From CAVWUA01 sp963758025 (lineage in GTDB: Bacteria; Planctomycetota; Planctomycetia; Isosphaerales; Isosphaeraceae): a stretch of DNA of 64,000 bases. The DNA lies in NCBI GenBank assembly GCA_963758025.1, contig CAVWUA010000006.1, forward strand, positions 1,116,001 to 1,180,000. Direction: 5' to 3'. The notes below the pieces were generated by a model. It did no database searches. It saw only the letters and a list, made by a program, of their open reading frames with translations, and had not been told where the DNA came from. Positions within the stretch are counted from its first letter, which is position 1. The number at the start of each line of letters is the position of its first letter. A program made the translations under genes and the position numbers. Positions 17,808 through 26,764 of the stretch are shown piece by piece.

Positions 17808-18140
17808 TCAGACCGGGGGTGGCCCCAGCTCGTAGCCGTCCGATTCACCGGTCTCCTCGATCGGGATCGGGCGGATCGGCTGGCGCAGCAACTTGGGTTC
17901 GTGGGCCAGTAACCCCCGGCGTTCGGCGCAAGGCAGGCAGAGCCGCTCCTCGCTCCGGTGGATAAAGAGTTCCCCGTCGGACAGACGGTGGTAATAATCC
18001 TCACCGGGGAACATCGTGGCGCAGAACTCTCGGTCGCTGCCGATCTTCATGCCGACCTGCCAGCCTGGCTCGCGAAGGAAGATGCGGGGCAGACGCAGCT
18101 CGTCCCCCTCGTCGTGCGGGTGATTCGGAATCGTGGTCAT
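17808..18140 (-). CDS. small hypothetical protein with CxxC
   Basis: A 110-residue soluble protein starting MTTIPNHPHDEGDELRLPRI; its ATG overlaps the stop of the HTTM gene (ATGA at 18137-18140), which implies translational coupling. Contains PGWQVGMKIGSDREFCATMF, a YYHRLSDGELFIHR stretch and a CLPC pair. No family recognised. Coupling to the HTTM-DCC gene suggests a role with that membrane protein, perhaps in its thiol chemistry; this is inference. Confidence 0.55.
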   Translation of the reverse strand: MTTIPNHPHDEGDELRLPRIFLREPGWQVGMKIGSDREFCATMFPGEDYYHRLSDGELFIHRSEERLCLPCAERRGLLAHEPKLLRQPIRPIPIEETGESDGYELGPPPV

Positions 18141-19573
18141 CGGGACGTCCTTCCGGACTCGACCTCGGCCGGCACGCTCTCGCCGCGGTTCGCGGACTCC
18201 CTGGGCGCGTGCAGGCCGCAAACATCATCGGTGCAGGGCACGTCTCGCGGCCGGCTGGCCGCCAGCGCATTGTACGCCCGACGGCCAAGCGGAACCACGC
18301 CGGGAAGCGAGCCCAGCATCCCCAACGGCCACCAGAGAGGCAAGAGTCGCGCCAGCGCGAGCACCCCGTCATAACCGGCCCAGACCCGTCCCTTCGGGCT
18401 GACGACGTGCATCGACCGCAGGCACGCCTCCTTCGTCAAGCTCGGGTGGACCGTCGTCACGTCCACCGCCGTCAGGTCGATCGGCTCGACCAGGCGATCG
18501 GGATCGGCCGACGCCACCAGGGCCATCGACGCCCGGCAACGCGGGCACGCGCCGTCGTAGAGGACCCGCGCCAACGGCTGCGCCGCGCGGCCCGTCACGA
18601 GGCTCCGCAGCCAGGGGCCGGAGAAAAACGCGACGTTCCCGGCGATCATCACCAGGCTGAACTCCGTCAGGCCCAGCGCCAGGTCGATCCCCAGGTGCAT
18701 CGCCAGCGCCAGGGCGATCAGGAGCGGCCGCAGGCGGCGGTTCCAGATCAGGATCGGGTAGCCGATCTCGATCGCCAGGCCGGCATGCGTGAGGAAGTTC
18801 AGCAGGTACGGGTACGAGGCCAGCCAGGTCAGGTCGATCGGGCGGAACTCGGCGACCGAGATCACGCTCCACATCGCGTAGCCGTTCCACCAGGCCGGGC
18901 CTTGCAGCTTGCTCAGGCCCGCCATGCCGTAGATCAGGCACAGGTGAAGCTGGATCAACCGCAGGGCCAGGTTGGCCGAGGTCGTCGGCGCGGGCACCCC
19001 CGAAGGGACCACCCAGCGCCCGTCGCGGCGACGGTGCGACACGTCCCGGCGGGCCTTCCGCCAGCGGCTGAGGAAGCGGTCGAGCGAGACCGCCTGACCG
19101 CTCGCCCCCGTGATGGCCAGGTAAAAGGCCCACGTCGAAATCACCTGGTCGAACCCGTAGAGGATCACCGGCGCGCGGTGCGCTGTCGAGACGGCGATCG
19201 CCCACGCCAGGGGGGCCGTGATCCGGCTCCCCAGGCCCACGGTGAACAGCCCGAGCACCACCAGGCAGGCCACCCAGACGACTCGCAGCAGACCATCGGG
19301 CACCCAGAGCCAGAGCGACCACGCCAGGGAACCCCGGCCGTCCAGTTGCGCCCGCAGGGCCTCCGGGTCGGCCCAGCCCGAGGTGCCGAGGAACGCGTGC
19401 AGGTCCAGGCCGATGACCAGCAGGTCCCAGAACAAGAGCAGGCCGACGATCAGCCGGACCACCCCCAGCGGGGTGGGATCGGCCGGCGTGAAGAAGAACG
19501 CGTTCCAGCCCCGGACCGCCGCGCGGGAGAGGTCGGTCAGGTACTCCCAGGGACCGATCAGAAGTCGTCGCAC
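18137..19573 (-). CDS. HTTM membrane protein fused to a DCC thiol-oxidoreductase-like domain
   Basis: A GTG at 19573 follows GGAGAA. Residues 1-345 are a multi-pass HTTM region (horizontally transferred transmembrane domain, related to vitamin K-dependent gamma-carboxylase), with a family-like PADPTPLGVVRLIVGLLLFW, LYGFDQVISTWAFYLAITG and LIQLHLCLIYGMAGLSKLQG. From about 350 a DCC (DUF393) domain follows: ARVLYDGACPRCRASMALV with its CxxC, then a Cys-rich tail (PCTDDVCGLH). Carboxylases need a reduced quinone, and bacterial HTTM proteins are often linked with thiol-redox partners; here the partner is fused. Overlaps the upstream gene by 16 bp and the downstream gene by 4 bp. The catalytic activity is unproven. 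Confidence 0.8.
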   Translation of the reverse strand: MRRLLIGPWEYLTDLSRAAVRGWNAFFFTPADPTPLGVVRLIVGLLLFWDLLVIGLDLHAFLGTSGWADPEALRAQLDGRGSLAWSLWLWVPDGLLRVVWVACLVVLGLFTVGLGSRITAPLAWAIAVSTAHRAPVILYGFDQVISTWAFYLAITGASGQAVSLDRFLSRWRKARRDVSHRRRDGRWVVPSGVPAPTTSANLALRLIQLHLCLIYGMAGLSKLQGPAWWNGYAMWSVISVAEFRPIDLTWLASYPYLLNFLTHAGLAIEIGYPILIWNRRLRPLLIALALAMHLGIDLALGLTEFSLVMIAGNVAFFSGPWLRSLVTGRAAQPLARVLYDGACPRCRASMALVASADPDRLVEPIDLTAVDVTTVHPSLTKEACLRSMHVVSPKGRVWAGYDGVLALARLLPLWWPLGMLGSLPGVVPLGRRAYNALAASRPRDVPCTDDVCGLHAPRESANRGESVPAEVESGRTSR

Positions 19574-20192
19574 GAGAATTCTCCGATCCGTTCGGGCACC
19601 GTGAAATACACCTCGTCGTCCAGGTCGATCGGCGGCGCGCCGGGAACCGCCAGGGCCGCGCAGCGTGCGCTCCAGGTCGGGAATCTGGTGCAGCTTCACG
19701 TACAAGGCCACCGACGCGCAACCCGTCGTCTTGCACAGGTGCCGGGCATACGACCGCGCCCAGACCCCCTGGCCGTGGTTGTGGCCCGGGGGGGCATTGC
19801 GGGCGGCGAGGTGATCCTCGAACAGGTGATTCGCCAGGTGCAACTGCCGCTGGTAGAGCATCCTCGGGCGCGTCGCGCGATCCGGCAACCGAACGATCTG
19901 CTCGGGCCGGCCGTCGTCGAACCGCAGGCGGGCCTCGACCACCGGCGTCGGCGGGTGCGCCGTTGGTGTAGAACCGATAGCCCGAACCCTGGTTCGTCAG
20001 TTGAAGGTACGGCAGGAACTGGTCCGCCAGGGCCCGCTCCAGGGGAGACGACGGCGCGTTCGCCAGCGCGGCGGTCAGCAAGGCCGTCGCGTGAAAGACA
20101 ATCGCCGCCGAGATCAATCCCCGAACCCACCCGGGCCACCCGGCCGCCTCGACCGCTCCAGCGTCGGGCCGTCGCGTCTCTGCTCTGCCCAT
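19558..20192 (-). CDS. HTTM-partner protein with one membrane helix (frameshifted)
   Basis: Starts at 20192 after AAGGGG. One transmembrane segment (VRGLISAAIVFHATALLTAA) is followed by YLQLTNQGSGYRFYTNGAP, the pattern (L-NQG-Y-F) of a protein that regularly sits next to HTTM genes in Planctomycetes. Then VVEARLRFDDGRPEQIVRLP and LYQRQLHLANHLFEDHLA, ending DEVYFTVPERIGEFSCDDF at 19558. The frame changes near 19950 and 19660. Overlaps the HTTM start by 16 bp, so the two are surely one operon. No enzyme motif is visible. Confidence 0.65.
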
Positions 20193-20385
20193 CACGGTCC
20201 CCTTATTTTTCTCTCTCATGACACGATCCGGTTGCGATCCAAAACACGCGGCCTCCTGACCTCCCATCGTAGCCGCCAAGGCCCTCGCAAGGCTATGCGC
20301 GACCTCCTTTGCCCGCACCTGCACCCGTCAAATTTATCACATTTGTCCCATTTAGCCGAATTCCCGCATTTTTCCCAAAAAGTGA

Positions 20386-20414
20386 TTGCGTCACGCCAGA
20401 ACCGCAATTAGAAT
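20386..20414 (+). promoter_or_regulatory. candidate sigma-70 promoter
   Basis: TTGCGT (20386-20391) and TAGAAT (20409-20414) with a 17-base spacer, within an AT-rich part of the 20193-20586 gap. It is placed about 170 bases upstream of the Cys-Tyr-Gly lipoprotein start. Confidence 0.45.
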
Positions 20415-20586
20415 TTGCGTGGATTGAGAAGAGCCTACCGATCAAAGGCAACCTGACCAATTGCGCAGACCACACACCCGGTGAGCCGGAGAAAAGATGG
20501 TTCCGCGCGGTTGGCTCGATCGGGCGTTGTCGGACTGGGCTCATTGCCGCACACCTTTCGATTTTGCAACTTTTGGGAGGCAAACC

Positions 20587-21346
20587 ATGCAGGGAACGAT
20601 TGCCGTCTTGATGGCCTTGAGCGGGCTGGGCTGTCATCACAAGTCCTGTGATGTCGCCGTTCCGGCCTGTTACTCGGCGTGCTACGACTCCTGCTATAGC
20701 AGTTGCTATGGTGGTTGCTACGGCGGGGGTTACGGCGGGTTACGGCCTGAGCTCCGCGTGCTACACGTCGACGAGCTACATGGGCGGGTGCTATGGCGGG
20801 GGTTATGGGGCCTGCTACTCGGCGTGCTACAGCGGCTACGTCCCCGCCTGCTACGGCAGCTCGTACGTTGGCGGCTACGGCGCCTGCTACGATTCCTGCT
20901 ACGGCGCCTGCTATGGCGGGTGCTACGGCGCGGCCTGCTACAGTGGTTGCTACGGCGGCGGACACCACGGCGGCAAGCACCGTCACGGGCTGTTCGGCTG
21001 CAAGCGGAACACGTGCGCGGCCTGCTGCGCTCCCGCCTACGCGATGGCCCCGCCGATCCCGGTCTATGGCGACTACACGCCGGTCTATTCCTCGGGTCCG
21101 GCCATCGTGAGCCCGCAGGGCTTCGTGTCGCCGCAGGCGTACCCGGCATCGCAGTACACGGACGGATCGTACACGGCTCCGGTCGAGACCGAGTCGGGCG
21201 AGATGGAGAGCGACCAGCCGTTCGAGACCACTCCGCCGCCGCCCGCCCCGGCGACCCCTTCCCAGCCGGACGCGGTCCCCGCGCCGCCGTCGGAAGCCCC
21301 GGTCATGCCTCCGGTCGAGGACGTGCCGGCGCCAGTCAACCCCTGA
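20587..21346 (+). CDS. Cys-Tyr-Gly-rich repeat lipoprotein
   Basis: The ATG at 20587 follows GGGAGG and gives a leader ending in a lipobox (LMALSGLGCHHKSC). The next 110 residues are made almost wholly of Cys, Tyr, Gly, Ala and Ser, with about 15 Cys-Tyr pairs (ACYSACYDSCYSSCYGGC is typical) and about 22 Cys in total, then a His-rich GGHHGGKHRHG, a Cys cluster (CKRNTCAACC) and a 90-residue Pro/acidic tail ending in PVNP. One frame change occurs at about 20735 in a G run. Family unknown. The composition recalls cross-linked structural proteins (eggshell, chorion). Anchored in a planctomycete envelope it could be joined by disulfides or dityrosine; this is inference. Confidence 0.7.
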
Positions 21347-21394
21347 GGTCGGCTCGACTTTCGAACACGGGGGACGGAAACCCGTCACCCGATC

Positions 21395-21435
21395 GCGGCC
21401 CGCGGGAACCTTCCGGTTCCGGCGGGCCGCTTTTT
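21395..21435 (+). terminator. intrinsic terminator
   Basis: Stem 21395-21410 with 21415-21430 (one mismatch in 16 bp), loop TTCC, followed directly by TTTTT. Located 49 bases after the lipoprotein stop; it is the best-formed intrinsic terminator in the window. Confidence 0.85.
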
Positions 21436-21577
21436 GCGCGGAATACTTCCCTCCACGCTCGGCTTCCGCTCCTGAGCCTTTTCTGCTTATAATCCCGAGA
21501 ATCCCGAAACTCGGCACGGCGGGAGGCCGGCCATCGCACCTTGTTTGATGGATGATATCATGGAGGACGCTCGAACG

Positions 21578-22458
21578 ATGGACTCACCCTTCGACTCGAT
21601 CCAATCCCACTCTGTCGGGGTTTTTGAATTCGACGAGCAGAGCATGCCGACCAACGAAAACGAGCGGCGCGCATGGTTGATCCGCCTGCTGGGGGAGCCG
21701 CTCTGTCGATCGCTCGGCGTGTACCCCCTTCCCGAGGACCTGGTCCTCTCGGTGGTGATCCCCGTTTACAACGAGATCAACACCCTGGAGAAATCCTCCG
21801 GCAGGTCCGCGAGGTGCCGATCCAGAAAGAGATCATCCTCGTCGACGACTGCTCGAAGGACGGCACGCGGGACTTGCTCCGCCGGATGCAGGAGACCGAG
21901 CCGGACCTCAAGATCGCCTTCCACGAGGTGAACCAGGGCAAGGGGGCGGCCCTGCGGACCGGCTTCCGCCAGGCGACCGGGCAGATCGTCATCGTGCAGG
22001 ACGCCGACCTCGAATACGACCCCTCGCAGTACCCGCAGCTGATCCAGCCGATCGTCGAGGGCAAGGCCGACGTCGTCTACGGCTCGCGGTTCATCGGCGA
22101 GTCGCACCGGGTCCTCTACTTCTGGCACTCGATGGGCAACCAGTTCCTGACCCTCCTGTCGAACATGTTCACCAACCTGAACCTGACCGACATGGAGGTC
22201 TGCTACAAGGTCTTCCGCCGCGAGGTGATCCAGGGGATCACCCTCAAGAGCAACCGGTTCGGGTTCGAGCCCGAGGTCACGGCCAAGATCGCCCGGTTCC
22301 AGGTCCCGCCGATCGACGGCCGCCCCTCCCGGCGCTGCCGGATCTACGAGATGCCCGTCAGCTACAACGGCCGCGACTACGCCGAGGGCAAGAAGATCGG
22401 CTGGAAGGACGGCGTGCAGGCCCTCTACTGCATCGTCCGCTATGCCTTCGCCGACTGA
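21578..22458 (+). CDS. family 2 glycosyltransferase (dolichyl-phosphate-mannose-synthase-like)
   Basis: A GT-A glycosyltransferase: LVLSVVIPVYNEINTLE starts the nucleotide-binding fold, then EIILVDDCSKDGTRDLL, and the metal-binding motif QDADLEYDPSQYP. It continues through DVVYGSRFIG, YFWHSMGNQFLTLLSNMF, NLTDMEVCYKVFR and RFGFEPEVTAKIA. These blocks match polyprenol-phosphate sugar transferases, which load a sugar onto a membrane lipid carrier. There are no extra C-terminal membrane helices. The frame changes at about 21792, where GAGAAATC is one base short of the expected GAGGAAATC. A start at 21578 follows GGAGG at 11 bases; ATGs at 21548 and 21560 are alternatives. Confidence 0.85.
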
Positions 22459-22666
22459 GCGAGAGATTGGCCCGCGGCATGGGCGAAGGATGATGCGTGA
22501 CGCATCAACCACGGTCCATGCCTCATCCGCCATTCCGCATGGATCTTGCCGGATTTCTGGCGACCCGCCGATCGATCGCGTACGATGAGAGGCGACAAAA
22601 CAGACCCGACGGCTCCCCGGCTGCCGCCGCCGGGGACCGTCCCTGCCTGGACCCAAGGAGCCTGTC

Positions 22667-23431
22667 ATGTCGCGATTGATCCGGCCGTGGTGCATCCTGT
22701 CCGTGCTGCTGATCCTGGCCTCCTCCGCCCCCGCGCAAGAGGACGCAGCCGCGAACGCGCGCCAGGGCCAAGAGGAGAAGATCTACAAGGGTCGTCCGAT
22801 CGCCGACGTGATGTCCTACCTCGGGGCGAACTGGCTGTTCCGGCCGACGCGCGAGCAGGAGGAGCAGCCGGAGCGGATGCTCGACGCCCTGAAGATCCAG
22901 CCGGGAGACACCGTCGCCGACATCGGCGCCGGGGCCGGCTACATGAGCCTGCGGCTCGCCCGCCGCGTCGGCCCGGAGGGGACCGTTCTGGCCACCGACG
23001 TCCAGCCGCAGATGCTCCGCCTCCTGGCCGCCAACGCCAAGGCCCGCGACGTCACCAACATCAAGCCGATCCTCTGCACGCAGAACGACCCGAAGCTGCC
23101 CGAGGGCCAGGTGGACCTGGCCCTGATGGTGGACGTCTATCATGAGATGTCCCAGCCGGAGACCAGCCTGCAAGGCCTCCTCAAGGCCCTCAAGCCCGGC
23201 GGCCGGCTCGTCCTGGTCGAGTTCCGCGGCGAGGACCCCGACGTCCCGATCAAGCCCGAGCACAAGATGACCCTCGAACAGGTCCGCAAGGAGATCGAGC
23301 CGCAAGGATACACGTTCGTGGATTCGCTCGAATTCCTCCCCTGGCAACATATCATCATCTTTCAGAAGCCCACCCAGGATCAGGACAAGCCGGCCGAGGA
23401 GACGCCCGTCGAACCCGACGCGACGCCGTGA
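22667..23431 (+). CDS. SAM-dependent methyltransferase with signal peptide
   Basis: AAGGAG precedes the ATG at 22667. Residues 1-23 are a signal peptide (PWCILSVLLILASSAPAQ). Then a Rossmann class I methyltransferase: motif I VADIGAGAGYMSLRLARRVG, ATDVQPQML, and the later strand LKPGGRLVLVEFRGED. It ends in a Pro/Glu tail. Families of this type methylate small molecules or quinones, using cytoplasmic SAM; a Sec leader is therefore odd. The protein may be exported without activity, be anchored with the domain inside, or serve an unknown periplasmic reaction. It is preceded by a 208-bp gap with no gene. Confidence 0.8.
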   Translation: MSRLIRPWCILSVLLILASSAPAQEDAAANARQGQEEKIYKGRPIADVMSYLGANWLFRPTREQEEQPERMLDALKIQPGDTVADIGAGAGYMSLRLARRVGPEGTVLATDVQPQMLRLLAANAKARDVTNIKPILCTQNDPKLPEGQVDLALMVDVYHEMSQPETSLQGLLKALKPGGRLVLVEFRGEDPDVPIKPEHKMTLEQVRKEIEPQGYTFVDSLEFLPWQHIIIFQKPTQDQDKPAEETPVEPDATP

Positions 23432-23440
23432 TCGGCCAGA

Positions 23441-23490
23441 AATGGTTGATGGCTGATCCGCGCAAGACGCGTCATCCGCCATCAGCCATT
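23441..23490 (+). terminator. imperfect hairpin after methyltransferase gene
   Basis: 23441-23462 (AATGGTTGATGGCTGATC...) pairs with 23469-23490 with a few mismatches. The GATGGCTGAT element is a motif often repeated between genes in such genomes and recurs near 33113. Terminator or small dispersed palindrome. Confidence 0.4.
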
Positions 23491-23630
23491 CCGACAACGG
23501 CCGCTCCCCCAGGGTTCTGGACGATTCCCCCGCGCGGCGGTTACAACAGGGGATCGCCCGCGCTGTTTTGGTCGCCGGTAAAAGGAAGCGCGACGCTCGG
23601 GCGGACTTGAACCGAGGAGCCTTCACCCCC

Positions 23631-26492
23631 ATGCATCGCATCATCCTGGTCCTCGCGGTCCTGGCCGCTCCGATCCTCACGCCGCTGGCCCCGTCGCGGG
23701 CGGAGGATCGTCAGCCGCAGGTCCCGCAACTGGACGTCGAGACGTACACCCTGCCGAATGGCCTGGAGGTGATCCTCCTGGAAGACCACACGACGCCCGT
23801 CGTCGGGGTCAACCTCTGGTACAAGGTCGGCTCGAAGAACGAGAAGTCCGGCCGTACCGGCTTTGCCCACCTGTTCGAGCACCTGATGTTCCAGGGGTCG
23901 GAGCACCACGACAAGGAATACTTCGGCCCGATCGAGAAGCTGGGGGCCCAGATCAACGGCAGCACCAGCACCGACCGGACCAACTATTTCGAGACCCTCC
24001 CCTCGAACGCCCTGGAGCTGGCCCTCTGGCTGGAGTCCGACCGGATGGGCTTCCTGCTCCCGGCCCTGACCCAGGAGAAGCTGGACAACCAGCGCGACGT
24101 GGTCAAGAACGAGCGCCGGCAGCGGGTCGATAACGTGCCCTATGGCCAGTCGGAGGAGAGGCTCCTGGAGGCCCTCTATCCGCCCGATCACCCGTACCAT
24201 CACAGCGTCATCGGCTCGATGGCCGACCTCTCGGCCGCCAGCCGCGAGGACGTGTCGGACTTCTTCCGCACCTATTACAACCCGAGCAACGCCAGCCTCT
24301 GCCTCGTCGGCGACTTCCAGCCGGAGGAGGCCAGGCGGCTGATCGCCAAGTATTTCGGCGCGATCCCGAAAGGCCCCGAGGTCGAGCCGATCGAGCCGTG
24401 GGTGCCGACTCTGGACGAGTCGAAGCACATCGAGATGACCGACCGCGTGGCCCTGCCGAGGGTCCAGCTCGTCTGGCCGACCGTGCCCGCCGGGCACCCG
24501 GATGAGAAGGCGCTGGACGTCCTGGCCGTCGTGCTCGGCCAGCTCGACAAGGAGAACCGCCTCTACCGCGCCTTGATGTACGACAAGCAACTGGCCGCGA
24601 GCGTCTCGGCGTCGCACCCGACCCAGGACCTGTCGGGAACGTTCGAGGTGCAGATCACCGCGCAGCCCGGCCAGACGCTCGACGACATGGTGGCGATCGC
24701 CGACGCCGAGATCGAGCGTCTGAAAGAGGAGGGGCCGACCGAGGACGAGGTCATCAAGGTGCAGAACGGCGACGAGTCGAGCCTGATCATCGGCCTTCAG
24801 TCCGCCACGCGCAAGGCCGACTTCCTCAACCAGCATAACGTCATCTTCGGCGATCCCCTGGCGTACAAGGACCAGATGAAGAAGCTGTTTCAGGTCACGC
24901 CGGCCGACGTGAAGCGGGTGGCGAACAAGTACCTGATCGGCAAGCGCATCCGGCTCGACGTGGTCCCCGGCCCGCCGACCGAGCGGGCGCCGGAGGTCGC
25001 GGTGGACCGCGAGGCGCAGAAGGAGGTCAACGCGCCGTCGCCGAAGATCGAGGAGACGTTCGACCGGAGCGTCATGCCCGAGCCGGGGCCGAACCCCGAT
25101 TTCAGCCCGCCGCCGGTCGTGCGCCGGAAGCTCTCCAACGGGCTGGAGCTCCTGATCGCCGAGCGGCATGAGCTGCCCATCCTGACCCTGGACCTGGTCG
25201 TCAAGGGGGGCGAGGCCCTGGTGCCGCCCGGCAAGGAGGGTCTGGCCTCGCTGACGGCCAGCCTCCTGACCGAAGGGACCGAGTCGAAAGATTCCCTGGA
25301 GCTGGCGGGTGCCCTGTCGCGGCTCGGGGCCTCGATCGACGCCGACGGCGGCCTGGAATCGAGCGGGCTGTCGCTGACGACCCTGACGCGCCACCTCGAC
25401 GAGGCGCTCGACATCTACACCGACGTGCTGCTGCACCCGGCGTTCCCCGAGCGCGAGCTGAGCCGCTTGCAGAGCGAGCGAATCGCCCTCTTGCTGCGCC
25501 TGAAGGACTACCCGCAGGCCATCGCGGGCATCGTCTTCCCGAAGCTCCTCTACGGGCTGGAACACCCCTACGGCCGGCCGGACCTCGGCACGCCGGAGTC
25601 GATCAAGGGCCTATCCCGCGAGGACATCGAGGCGTTCTATCACCGGCTCTTCCTGCCGAACAACGCCGCGATGATCGTCGTCGGCGACACGACGCCCGAC
25701 AAGATCGTCGCCCAGCTTGAGGAGGCCCTGGACGACTGGAAGCCGGGCAAGGCAACCGAGCTGGCGATCCCCAAGCCGAAGCCCTCGGACAGGCCCGTGA
25801 CGGTCTATCTGGTGGATAAGCCCCAGGCCGCGCAGTCGGTCCTGGCCGTCGGCCAGGTGGGGGTGCCCCGGAGCACGCCGGATTACTTCCCGTTGACGGT
25901 GATGAACGCGATCCTCGGCGGCCAGTTCTCCAGCCGGATCAACCTGAACCTCCGCGAGGACAAGGGCTACACCTACGGCGCCCGTTCCAGCTTCGCCTTC
26001 CGGCTCGGACCCGGCCCGTTCGAGGCCGGTGGCGCGGTCCAGACGGCCGTGACCAAGGAGGCGCTGGTCGAGCTGATCAAGGAGATCCGGGACATCACCG
26101 GCCCGCGTCCCGCGACCGACGCCGAGCTGGCCTTCGCCAAGGACCGGATCGTCAAGGGCTTCCCCTCGAAGTTCGAGACGACCTCCGGGGTCGCCGGCAC
26201 GCTGGGTTCCCTGTTCATCTACAGCTTGCCCGACGACTACTACACGCACTACCAGGAGCGCGTCGAGAAGGTAACCAGGTCCGACGTCGCCCGGGTGGCC
26301 AGGACGTATCTCGACCCGGATCACATGACCATCCTGATCGTCGGCGACCGCACCCAGATCGAGCCGTCCCTGCGGGCCTTGCCCTATGCCAAGGTCATCA
26401 ATGTGCTCGACCCCGACGGCAACCCGCTGCCCGGGGACGCGGAGCCGGCCGACGACATCAAGAAGCCCACGGACGCCACCGACACCCCGTAA
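23631..26492 (+). CDS. exported M16 family zinc protease, two-domain
   Basis: Signal peptide (MHRIILVLAVLAAPILTPLA), then two M16/insulinase halves in one 953-residue chain. The first half holds the inverted zinc motif HLFEH (His80, Glu83, His84) and the third ligand Glu160 in QRDVVKNERRQR, exactly 76 residues on. The second half (from about 505, KLSNGLELLIAERHELPI) lacks HxxEH and keeps the R/Y-type substrate-binding motif (YTYGARSSFAFR), as usual for the inactive partner domain. It degrades peptides in the periplasm. Start at 23631 is preceded by GAGGAG. The frame is unbroken over 2.9 kb. Confidence 0.92.
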   Translation: MHRIILVLAVLAAPILTPLAPSRAEDRQPQVPQLDVETYTLPNGLEVILLEDHTTPVVGVNLWYKVGSKNEKSGRTGFAHLFEHLMFQGSEHHDKEYFGPIEKLGAQINGSTSTDRTNYFETLPSNALELALWLESDRMGFLLPALTQEKLDNQRDVVKNERRQRVDNVPYGQSEERLLEALYPPDHPYHHSVIGSMADLSAASREDVSDFFRTYYNPSNASLCLVGDFQPEEARRLIAKYFGAIPKGPEVEPIEPWVPTLDESKHIEMTDRVALPRVQLVWPTVPAGHPDEKALDVLAVVLGQLDKENRLYRALMYDKQLAASVSASHPTQDLSGTFEVQITAQPGQTLDDMVAIADAEIERLKEEGPTEDEVIKVQNGDESSLIIGLQSATRKADFLNQHNVIFGDPLAYKDQMKKLFQVTPADVKRVANKYLIGKRIRLDVVPGPPTERAPEVAVDREAQKEVNAPSPKIEETFDRSVMPEPGPNPDFSPPPVVRRKLSNGLELLIAERHELPILTLDLVVKGGEALVPPGKEGLASLTASLLTEGTESKDSLELAGALSRLGASIDADGGLESSGLSLTTLTRHLDEALDIYTDVLLHPAFPERELSRLQSERIALLLRLKDYPQAIAGIVFPKLLYGLEHPYGRPDLGTPESIKGLSREDIEAFYHRLFLPNNAAMIVVGDTTPDKIVAQLEEALDDWKPGKATELAIPKPKPSDRPVTVYLVDKPQAAQSVLAVGQVGVPRSTPDYFPLTVMNAILGGQFSSRINLNLREDKGYTYGARSSFAFRLGPGPFEAGGAVQTAVTKEALVELIKEIRDITGPRPATDAELAFAKDRIVKGFPSKFETTSGVAGTLGSLFIYSLPDDYYTHYQERVEKVTRSDVARVARTYLDPDHMTILIVGDRTQIEPSLRALPYAKVINVLDPDGNPLPGDAEPADDIKKPTDATDTP

Positions 26493-26545
26493 CCCCGGGC
26501 CTTCCGCCTCCAGCGTCCAGACCCACTGAACAGCGACAACCACAC

Positions 26546-26579
26546 GAGGGGTCGCCTCCCACACGAGAGGCGGCCCCTC
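26546..26579 (+). terminator. terminator-like hairpin
   Basis: 13-bp stem with one mismatch (26546-26558 with 26567-26579, GAGGGGTCGCCTC), 54 bases after the M16 stop; no T-tract. The remaining gap to 26764 is AT-richer and contains no gene. Confidence 0.5.
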
Positions 26580-26764
26580 CGCCATTTCGGGTTCCCGCCG
26601 AAAAAAGTCTGAACCTTTCGGCTTCTCACGTCGTAACTTCTGCAACTCCGCATCAATTCACGCGACTCGTCACTGTGTCGTATGCCGGAGTCACGGCCGC
26701 TCAGGCTATCCCCCCTCCCCCCATATCTTGCCCAGGCTCTCTACTCTAATCTCGATGAGGCACC

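Noticed and set aside
18209..20221. Long plus-strand open frame opposite the HTTM genes
   Set aside because: Arg/Gln/Pro-rich shadow translation with no family features.
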